Assembly (NCBI GenBank): GCA_963835525.1
Contig: CAWIFM010000008.1
Location: 1,426,001 to 1,490,000 of the forward strand
Direction of reading: 5' to 3'
Length of the DNA: 64,000 nucleotides
Source of the DNA: DASSUW01 sp963835525
GTDB lineage: Bacteria > Actinomycetota > Thermoleophilia > Solirubrobacterales > Solirubrobacteraceae
The position numbers and the translations under genes are program-made. A model generated the notes under the pieces. It saw nothing but the letters and a program-made list of their open reading frames with translations, did not search any database and was not told the origin of the DNA. Position 1 is the first letter of the stretch; the number at the start of each line of letters is the position of its first letter. Of this stretch, positions 54,125 through 61,039 are shown one piece after another.

Positions 54125-54764
54125 CGGCGAAGTAGGACTCTAGGTCGGCGCGCACGCGTGAGCGTGCTCGGTGCAGGAGCACCCGCTGATTGCCTTCCGA
54201 CAGCTCTAGCGCGGTACATACCTCGTCCGCCTGGCAGCCGTGCACATCGCGAAGGGTGATCACGACGCGCTGCGCCGGCGGCAGCCGCTCGATCGCCTCG
54301 CGCACGCGAGCGAGCGTGTCCGCCGACTCGGCGCTCCGGGCGGGCGACTCCTCCCAGCGCTGCGGCGGCGTGGCCCAGTGATGCGGCCAGCGGTCGTGAT
54401 CGGGTCCGAGGAAGCGGTCGGCATCGACCGACGGGGCGTCGTCGGCGGTCTCGCGCTCGGCCAGCGACGCGAACGGGACCGTGCGCTGCTCCCGAGCGCC
54501 ACGCGTGCGCGCCTGATTGACGGCGATCTGGAACAGCCACGTGCGGAGGCTCGAGCGGCCCTCGAAGCGCTCCAGGCCCCGCAGCACGCCGAGCCAGGTC
54601 TCTTGCACGACCTCTTCGGCGACTGCGGTGCTCGGTACGTACACGCGCGCGAGTCGCATCACGGTCCCCGAGTAGCGCTCGACGAGCTCCGCGAAGGCGG
54701 CCTCCTCGCCGCTGCGCAGGCGCGCGACCAGCGCGCCGTCCGGGTCGACGGTGAGGGCTCCCAC
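54117..54764 (-). CDS. ECF sigma factor
   Basis: A 215-aa protein from the GTG at 54764. Region 2: LVARLRSGEEAAFAELVERYSGTVMRLARVYVPS, AEEVVQETWLGVLRGLERFEGRSSLRTWLFQIAVNQART. An Asp/Trp-rich linker follows (about 105-140), then region 4: IERLPPAQRVVITLRDVHGCQADEVCTALELSEGNQRVLLHRARSRVRA. A zinc-finger anti-sigma is encoded directly after it. The target promoters were not identified in the window. Confidence 0.92.
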   Translation of the reverse strand: MGALTVDPDGALVARLRSGEEAAFAELVERYSGTVMRLARVYVPSTAVAEEVVQETWLGVLRGLERFEGRSSLRTWLFQIAVNQARTRGAREQRTVPFASLAERETADDAPSVDADRFLGPDHDRWPHHWATPPQRWEESPARSAESADTLARVREAIERLPPAQRVVITLRDVHGCQADEVCTALELSEGNQRVLLHRARSRVRADLESYFADD

Positions 54765-54791
54765 GCGGCGACAGTAAAGCGTGCTGCGCGG

Positions 54792-56243
54792 TCATCGCAG
54801 CGTGAGGCTGCGCCGGGCCTTGGTCCGGCGGCCGCTGGTGTCGATTGCGGTCGCGGTCAGGGCGACCTTGCGGATGCGGTGCTTCTTGACGTAGGCGCGC
54901 GCTGAGCGCGAGAGGCGGAACGTGACCTTGCCGGCCTTGCCGTTCGCGCGGGCGAGCGTATGCGGACGCTTGCCGGTCGTGGCCAGCACGAGCTTCACGG
55001 TGCATGGCGTGACGCTGCACGTGACGGTCACGCTGCCCCTTCCGCGGCGGTTGAGCGCGAGCTTGCCCAGGCTGGCTGTGAACGCGGTCGGCTGTGGCGT
55101 GGCGGTAGTCGGCGGCGTGGCGATGCTCGGCTGCGGCTGCGGCTGCGGCTGCGGCTGGTACTCGTAGGCGCCGATGTCGCGCGCCGTCGCGCCGTCGGCG
55201 TCGCCGTCGACCACGCGCGGACTGCCGGCGCGGTCGGTCTCGCCTTGCGCGGCGCCGCGCGCCGCGCCCCTGTCGATCAGCGGCGAGCCGGCTGCCAGGC
55301 GGTAGTCGCCGTTCGCCGAGTCCAGCCAGTGGGGATCGGCGTTCACGTTGCCGCCGAGGTCGCCGACGCTCACCCCGTCGCTGGTGGCGTAGTCCGAGTC
55401 CGAGACGCTCAGCCCGTAGCCCATGCGGATGGCGTCGGCGAACAGGTCCGTGTCGAAGCCGCGCACGATCGAGCCGGTCAGGACGATCGTCGCGTCGGGC
55501 CTTGGTCCGGTCCGCACGCCGAAGTCGCCGCTGCCGCCGCCGTCGATGGTGCTGCCGTCGACGGCGATCTCCGCGACGTTGCTCGCGTGCACGCCGGTGG
55601 CTCCAGACGTCCGGGCACGGATCACGCTGTTGGCGATCGTGGCGTTGGCGTCCCGGACGTAGATCCCAAACCTGGTCGCGTCGACCGTGGTGCGCTCGAC
55701 CTGAAACGCGTTCACGCCGATGGCGCCGGAGTCGTCGACGATGCCGTCGCGCGCGGCGACGTGGCTGTCCCGGATCGTCGCGAACTCGCCACCCGCGATC
55801 GGATCGACCCGGATGCCGTGCAGCACGGCGATCACGTCGACGTGGTCGATCGCGCTCGCGGACTCGAGCACCACGGCGGCGTCGCCGGTGGAGCTGACGC
55901 TGAGCGCGCTGGCGCTGGAACCGGCGCCCACGCGGAGGCTCTCCGGACCTGCGTCGATCTCAGTGCCGCCGGCGCCGCGGCCGGAGCCGATCAGGTCGAT
56001 CGGGCTGTTCGAAAGATCCACCCCACCGGTGTGGGCGAGCGGGCCGGTGACGTGGATCGTGTCGGCGTTGGACACGATGTCGGCGATCGTGATCGCCTGC
56101 TGGAGCGAGCACGGATCGTCCTGGGCGCAGGTCGTTGCCGGGGCTCCCGCGGTGACGTAGAGATCGGCGGCGCTCGCGGCGTGCGGGGCCGCGAGGGCGC
56201 CGGCGGTCACGGCGAGCGCGACGAAGAAGCGTCGGGCGGTCAC
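54792..56243 (-). CDS. Secreted right-handed beta-helix protein
   Basis: A 483-aa protein with a signal peptide over residues 1-25. Pectate-lyase-like beta-helix rungs follow (LYVTAGAPATTCAQDDPCSLQQAI, then IANSVIRARTSGATGVHASNVAEIAVDGSTI), a closing ADPHWLDSANGDYRLAAGSPLIDRG and DIGAYEYQ typical of choice-of-anchor Q proteins. A QPQPQPQP linker (from the codon repeat at 55131-55157) leads to a basic beta domain. No catalytic residues stand out; probably cell-surface or polysaccharide-associated. The last domain resembles the C-terminus of the giant ThuA protein in its Lys/Arg/Thr-rich style. Confidence 0.8.
   Translation of the reverse strand: MTARRFFVALAVTAGALAAPHAASAADLYVTAGAPATTCAQDDPCSLQQAITIADIVSNADTIHVTGPLAHTGGVDLSNSPIDLIGSGRGAGGTEIDAGPESLRVGAGSSASALSVSSTGDAAVVLESASAIDHVDVIAVLHGIRVDPIAGGEFATIRDSHVAARDGIVDDSGAIGVNAFQVERTTVDATRFGIYVRDANATIANSVIRARTSGATGVHASNVAEIAVDGSTIDGGGSGDFGVRTGPRPDATIVLTGSIVRGFDTDLFADAIRMGYGLSVSDSDYATSDGVSVGDLGGNVNADPHWLDSANGDYRLAAGSPLIDRGAARGAAQGETDRAGSPRVVDGDADGATARDIGAYEYQPQPQPQPQPSIATPPTTATPQPTAFTASLGKLALNRRGRGSVTVTCSVTPCTVKLVLATTGKRPHTLARANGKAGKVTFRLSRSARAYVKKHRIRKVALTATAIDTSGRRTKARRSLTLR
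55131..55157. repeat. 6-bp microsatellite coding for Gln-Pro
   Basis: Tandem tgcggc-type units on the plus strand, encoding alternating Gln and Pro on the minus strand between the beta-helix and the C-terminal domain. Slippage here would change linker length in frame. Confidence 0.7.
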
Positions 56244-56290
56244 GGCATACCTCTGAGGGCTCGGGACAAGGTCATCGTCCCCCTAGGTGT

Positions 56291-56308
56291 CGCTTCGCCC
56301 CCGAAGCG
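56291..56308. promoter_or_regulatory. Inverted repeat between divergent genes
   Basis: CGCTTCG (56291-56297), cccc, CGAAGCG (56302-56308), 48 bases upstream of the beta-helix gene and 83 bases upstream of the cupin gene. Operator or leader hairpin; no regulator gene is adjacent. Confidence 0.4.
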
Positions 56309-56390
56309 TTACAGCGGCAGCGATGGATTTCTCGCGCGCCGCGGATTAAGCCCCGTGCACAGCACCTGAGTCCCGACTGTTGGAGGCACG

Positions 56391-56792
56391 ATGGCCGATG
56401 TGACGCTCGCCGCGTTCGATGAGATGGAGCCGATCTATGACGGGCTCGCGCGCCGGGCGCGTGCGGCGCTCGGTGTGACGGCGTGGGGGATGCAGCTGTT
56501 CGCGCTCCCGCCGGGCTGGGACGGCTATCCGGACCACGTGCACGACGCCACGGTCGAGGACGCCAACCAGGAGGAGGTCTACATACCGCTCGAGGGGTCG
56601 GCGGAGTTGTGGGCGGGGGCGGAGTGCTTCGAGCTGCGGCCGGGGGTGATGGTGCGGGTCGGGCCGGAGCAGCGGCGTCGGATCGTGCCCGGCGCGGACG
56701 GCATCCGGTTCATCGCCCTCGGCGGCGTGCCGGGAGCGTTCAGCCCTTCGCCGTGGACCGAGGTCGGCGGCCCCTGGCCGACCCCGCAGTAG
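56391..56792 (+). CDS. Cupin-fold protein
   Basis: A 133-aa protein with GGAGG seven bases before the ATG at 56391. The cupin barrel shows DHVHDATVEDANQEEVYIPLEGSAELWAG as motif 1 (His, His, Glu pattern) and RPGVMVRVGPEQRRRIVPG as motif 2, where the usual His is replaced by arginines. Metal binding is therefore uncertain. It lies 12 bases upstream of the sigma-factor gene, so it is co-transcribed with it and might act with that regulon. Confidence 0.8.
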   Translation: MADVTLAAFDEMEPIYDGLARRARAALGVTAWGMQLFALPPGWDGYPDHVHDATVEDANQEEVYIPLEGSAELWAGAECFELRPGVMVRVGPEQRRRIVPGADGIRFIALGGVPGAFSPSPWTEVGGPWPTPQ

Positions 56793-56804
56793 GCTCGCGC
56801 GGCC

Positions 56805-57683
56805 ATGCTCGACGTCGTCCGTCCCGGCGATGAGGAGTCGTTCGTGCGCCTCACGGCGTCGTATCGGCCCGCGCTGCATCGGCACTGCTACCGCATGCTG
56901 GGATCGCTTCACGATGCCGACGACGCGATGCAGGAGACGATGCTCCGCGCGTGGCGCGCGATCGAGCAATTCGAGCCACGGGCGTCACCGTCGGCCTGGC
57001 TCTACCGGATCGCGACGAACGTCTGCCTGCGGATGATCGAGCAACGCTCGCGGCGCGCGGCACACGAGATCGGCCGTGAACCGGGGCCGGCGGCGCAGGT
57101 CGAGCAGCGTGAGTTTCTGCCGCCCAAGCAGCGGACGGTGCTGCTGTTGCGCGACGTGCTCGGCTGGTCGGCCCGCGAGACCGCCGAGGTTCTGGGTGAC
57201 AGCGTCGCGGCGGTCGCCAGCGCCCTGCAGCGGGCGCGCGAGCGGCTCCGGCGCGAGCAAGCCGCCGGCACGCTCGCGCGCGTTCACGAGCCGGCGCCGC
57301 CGTCGGTCGAGGCGGAGCTGATGCGGCGCTTCCAGGACGCCTGGGCGGCCGTCGACATTGAGGAAATGGTCGGGCTGCTCGCCCCGGACGCGCTGTTGAC
57401 CATGCCGCCCGAGGGCGCGGAGATCGCCGGCGCCGAGGCGATCGGGGCGTTCTTCGACAGCGTGCCCCTGGAGGGCCGGCTCGATCGCATCACGCTGGTC
57501 GCGAGCCGCGCGAACGGCCAGCCGGCGCTCGCCGCCTACGCCGAGGACGCCGCTGACGGGGTCCGGCGCCCGTACGGGGTCATGGTCTTCGCCTGCGAGG
57601 GGAATCGCATCACCGGCATCACCGGCTTCCCGCAGCCCGAGCTGTTCGAGCGTCTCGGGCTGCCGGCGGCCGTGCCTGGCTGA
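56805..57683 (+). CDS. ECF sigma factor with C-terminal SnoaL-like domain (SigJ/SigG type)
   Basis: A 292-aa protein. Region 2: RPALHRHCYRMLGSLHDADDAMQETMLRAWRAIEQFEPRASPSAWLYRIATNVCLRMIEQRSRR. Region 4: LPPKQRTVLLLRDVLGWSARETAEVLGDSVAAVASALQRARERLR. A SnoaL/NTF2-like domain follows (RRFQDAWAAVDIEEMVGLLAPDALLTMPP). Such sigma factors use the fused domain instead of a separate anti-sigma. The segment between regions 2 and 4 is only about 25 residues, much shorter than the 60-80 usual for this type. Confidence 0.88.
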   Translation: MLDVVRPGDEESFVRLTASYRPALHRHCYRMLGSLHDADDAMQETMLRAWRAIEQFEPRASPSAWLYRIATNVCLRMIEQRSRRAAHEIGREPGPAAQVEQREFLPPKQRTVLLLRDVLGWSARETAEVLGDSVAAVASALQRARERLRREQAAGTLARVHEPAPPSVEAELMRRFQDAWAAVDIEEMVGLLAPDALLTMPPEGAEIAGAEAIGAFFDSVPLEGRLDRITLVASRANGQPALAAYAEDAADGVRRPYGVMVFACEGNRITGITGFPQPELFERLGLPAAVPG

Positions 57684-57725
57684 TGCGGGTCTGGACGCTG
57701 GTCGCGCTCACGGCACTGCGGTATT

Positions 57726-57820
57726 CGTCCCGGCGCCCGGACGATGCGGACGCATCGGACGATCTGGATGTTGCCACGAGCCGGCACAGCTGGGTGTGTG
57801 CTTGGCGTATGGGAGAGGCG
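57726..57820 (-). repeat. Partial copy (E) of the tRNA-Leu-associated repeat, lacking the tRNA part
   Basis: It carries the hairpin block (cggacgatgcggacgcatcggacgatctgg), gatgttgccacgagccgg and the outer cacagctgggtgtgtgcttggcgta block, matching copies D and A. The tRNA half and terminator are absent. The rest of the 377-base gap between the sigma and PhoD genes shows no gene. Confidence 0.75.
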
Positions 57821-58060
57821 TTAGCTCCGTGACGGGTTGCGAGAGCGTTCGCACTGTCGCTCCAGCCGCTCGCCGGCCGCCGCTTGGAACTACCGGTGGT
57901 TAGCGTCACCCCGAGGACGCCGGCGACCACCTCCGGTTCCTCTCCGCCTTCGTGTTCGTTCGCAACCCGACCTCGAACGCGGAGAGCGCCCGCGAAATAG
58001 TCACCGCGCGAACCGCCATCAGCGTATGCTCGCCGTCGTTCGTCCAGCGACACGCGATCG

Positions 58061-61039
58061 ATGGCAGCTGTACCGCTCATTCTGTTGGCGGGACCGATCG
58101 TCAGGCGGGTGGAACCCAGACTCGCCGCCGTGTGGGTCGCGCTCAACCAGCCGATGGCCGTCAGGCTCGTGCTCTACGACGGTCTCCGTCAGGCACCGGT
58201 CAGCGCCTCGCCGCTGGTCGCCGGGGCCGCCAACACGCTGCGTGTCGGGAACGGCCTGCACCTCGCCGTCGCGGTCGTGGAGCTCAAGGCGCCGGCGACG
58301 CCGCTGACCGGCGGGCGCAACTACGCGTACAACCTCCATTTCCACGACTACGTCGGCGCCTCGCCGGGCGCCGCGGTGCTCGACCCGGCGACCCTGACCG
58401 GGCCGAGCCGCGACCTTCACTCGCTCCAGCTGCTCAAGGACGGCCTGATCGACGGCCACCCGCACCTCGCGCTGGGCTATGGGCCGAACGAGCTCCCCAG
58501 CTTCGCGCTGCCACCGCCGTCGCTGACCGACCTGCGGATCCTGCACGGGAGCTGCCGCCGGCCGGGCTTCACCTACAGCAACGAGGCGGACGGCAAGACG
58601 AGCTACGACGCGCTCTCGTTCGCCGACGACCTGATCCTCAAGTGGCGCGCCGAGCCCGGCTTCGACGCCAACCGCCGCCCGCACCAGCTGTTCCTGACCG
58701 GCGACCAGATCTACGCCGACGACGTCGAAGGGCCGATGCTGCCGATGCTCAACCGCGCCGGCAACCGGCTGCTGGGCCGCACCGAGGACCTGCCCACGGT
58801 GTATCCGCCGGCGGCCGACCCGGCGAGCAAGCAGGCCTACCTCGGGGTGCCGACGCCGGCCGGCTCGGCCTCGCTCGAGGCGTTCATCGCCAAGCACCCG
58901 CTCGATGCGTTCGACGCGCTCCAGGACGACCGCGTGGTGCGCGCGGTCGGCGATCCCACGCTGGAGCGCAAGTTCAGGATCCTCTATGACCGCCCGTACG
59001 CCGTCGACCCGAGCGCCCCGACCGGCTCGCCGCGGCTGTGGCCGGCCGACCTCAAGAACTTCCCGGCCAACCGCCGCAAGACGGTCCTGGAGTGCGAGAC
59101 GAAGTTCTCCACCACCGACATCGCCAATCATCTGATGTCGTTCGGCGAGTACTGCGCGATGTACCTCGCGGTGTGGTGCAACGCGGTCTGGGAGCCGGCG
59201 ATGGCCAGCATCGACGAGCTCTACACGCTCCCGCCCGAGCTGCCGCAGCTCTGGGACCTGCACGCCTGCTTCGACGACGGCGTGATCCCGCGCACCGCCC
59301 GGCCCGCGCTCGAGAAGCAGCTCAAGGCCCTGAAGGAGAGCGCTGAGAAGAAGGGGAGCTACCAGCGCAGCGTCGACACGCTGGGCACGTTCGTCATGGG
59401 CCTGCCGAAGGTCCGCCGCGCGCTGGCGAACGTCGCGACCTACATGATCTTCGACGACCACGACGTCACGGACGACTGGAACATCGGGCGAGCGTGGCGC
59501 GACCAGGTGCAGACGACGCTGCTGGGCCGGCGCATCATCACCAACGCGCTGCTCGCCTACGGGCTGTTCCAGGACTGGGGCAACGACCCGCTGCGCTACC
59601 GCAAGGACCCGCACGACGCGCTGCTACGCCACGCACAGCTGCTCTTCCCGGCGACCGGCCCCACGACGCCGCTCGGCTCGATGATCGTCCTCGAGGGCCT
59701 CTTCGGGCTCAACCAGCCCGACCCCGAGACGCCGCCGCCCCAGCTCAAGTGGCACTGGACGGTCGACGGCCCGCGCCACCGCGTGATCGCGCTCGACACG
59801 CGGACGCGCCGCAGCTTCCGCTCGCGCTACCTGCCGCCCGGGCTGCTGTCCTCCAAGGCGCTCGAGGAGCAGCTGCCGAACCCGGCGACGGCGCCGCTGC
59901 CGGCCGGCATGGACGTGGTCGTCGTGATCTCGCAGACGCCGGTCGCCATGCCCGCGGTCGCCTCCGCGGTGATCGTCCCGCTGATGGGCGCGGTCGGGGA
60001 GTTCAAGGCGCGCACGAAGTGGCGCAACCTGACCGGGCTCGAGCCTGACAGCGAGATGTGGCCGGGTGACGAGGCCGCGCTGGAGGCCGTGCTGCGCCGG
60101 CTCGCCGCCTACAGGCGCGTGGTGGTGCTCTCGGGCGAGGTCCACTGGGGATCGACGGCCGAGCTGAGCTACTGGACCCGCGGGCCGCGGCGGCTGGACC
60201 TCGACCTGGCCCGCCGCGCCGACCTCGACGGCAAGGTCGTCACCCCCGCCCTGCGGCAGGCGTTCGCAGCCGCCGGCATCACGCTCTCCGACAAGGCGTG
60301 CGTGGAGACCCGCCCCAGCCAGGAGTGGCTGGTGATCGATCCGCCGCCGGTCCGGCGCCTCTTCCTCGTCCGCGCGGAGCCCGACGGCCTGCACGTCTAC
60401 GAGGAGAACGAGCCCGCGCGGCTGGCCCAGTTCACCTCCAGCGGACTGAAGAACATCAAGAAGGAGATCGCGATCGCGGGCCGTCTCGCCGGCGGCATGG
60501 CCTTCGCCCTGATCGACGGCGTGCCGGCCGAGCGGCTGGTGTGGTTCGACAACACGCCGGCGCCGATCCAGCCGCCCGCCGGCGGGCGCTTCGGGCCGGC
60601 CGTCCGCGACCGGCTGGGCAGCGAGCCGGTGACCGTCCCGAGCGCGCACTGGCCGGCGGGCACGACCATGACCACCCCCGACGCCTGCTGGCGGATCGAC
60701 ATGGTGCGCGACGCGCGCCCGGACAGCGCGCGCGAGGCGTTCGTGCGCCCCGACCCGTTGCCCGCCTTCGACCTGGCCAAGCTCGCGGACTCCTCCGCGA
60801 AGATCGCGTCCGCGCACGCCGGCCACTTCCGCAGCGGCAAGCTGCGCTTCTCGCGCGGCGCGCTCTACGTGTCCAACCTCGGGTTCGTGCGCTTCGAGCG
60901 CGAGGGGACCGACCTCGTCGCCTGCCACGACCTGTACTCGCACCCGCCGCGCGAGAACCGCGCGGCGCTCGTCGCGGCCCACCGCGTGAACCTGCAGCGC
61001 TTCGACGAGCGCCGCCCGGCACTGCGGACCGAGGCCTGA
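58061..61039 (+). CDS. PhoD-like metallophosphatase
   Basis: A 992-aa protein from the ATG at 58061. After a beta-rich N-terminal region come the PhoD-type motifs: ILHGSCRRPG (160-169), FLTGDQIYADD (211-221), FDDHDVTDDWN (near 465) and VVVLSGEVHWGS (near 690), which supply the metal ligands. No Tat signal is visible, unlike classic PhoD, and the protein is about twice as long, with extra beta domains and a C-terminal region of about 250 residues. It would hydrolyse phosphodiesters or monoesters, probably inside the cell. Its stop overlaps the next gene's start (TGATG), so the two products likely work together. Confidence 0.85.
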   Translation: MAAVPLILLAGPIVRRVEPRLAAVWVALNQPMAVRLVLYDGLRQAPVSASPLVAGAANTLRVGNGLHLAVAVVELKAPATPLTGGRNYAYNLHFHDYVGASPGAAVLDPATLTGPSRDLHSLQLLKDGLIDGHPHLALGYGPNELPSFALPPPSLTDLRILHGSCRRPGFTYSNEADGKTSYDALSFADDLILKWRAEPGFDANRRPHQLFLTGDQIYADDVEGPMLPMLNRAGNRLLGRTEDLPTVYPPAADPASKQAYLGVPTPAGSASLEAFIAKHPLDAFDALQDDRVVRAVGDPTLERKFRILYDRPYAVDPSAPTGSPRLWPADLKNFPANRRKTVLECETKFSTTDIANHLMSFGEYCAMYLAVWCNAVWEPAMASIDELYTLPPELPQLWDLHACFDDGVIPRTARPALEKQLKALKESAEKKGSYQRSVDTLGTFVMGLPKVRRALANVATYMIFDDHDVTDDWNIGRAWRDQVQTTLLGRRIITNALLAYGLFQDWGNDPLRYRKDPHDALLRHAQLLFPATGPTTPLGSMIVLEGLFGLNQPDPETPPPQLKWHWTVDGPRHRVIALDTRTRRSFRSRYLPPGLLSSKALEEQLPNPATAPLPAGMDVVVVISQTPVAMPAVASAVIVPLMGAVGEFKARTKWRNLTGLEPDSEMWPGDEAALEAVLRRLAAYRRVVVLSGEVHWGSTAELSYWTRGPRRLDLDLARRADLDGKVVTPALRQAFAAAGITLSDKACVETRPSQEWLVIDPPPVRRLFLVRAEPDGLHVYEENEPARLAQFTSSGLKNIKKEIAIAGRLAGGMAFALIDGVPAERLVWFDNTPAPIQPPAGGRFGPAVRDRLGSEPVTVPSAHWPAGTTMTTPDACWRIDMVRDARPDSAREAFVRPDPLPAFDLAKLADSSAKIASAHAGHFRSGKLRFSRGALYVSNLGFVRFEREGTDLVACHDLYSHPPRENRAALVAAHRVNLQRFDERRPALRTEA

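Noticed and set aside
55131..55157. A CRISPR-like or regulatory repeat
   Set aside because: It is an in-frame Gln-Pro codon microsatellite inside the beta-helix gene.
51236..56310. A shared TGTAAC motif near 51238, 53853 and 56306 as an ECF promoter element
   Set aside because: Spacing to any common -10 differs, and one case is simply the stop codon context of a gene.
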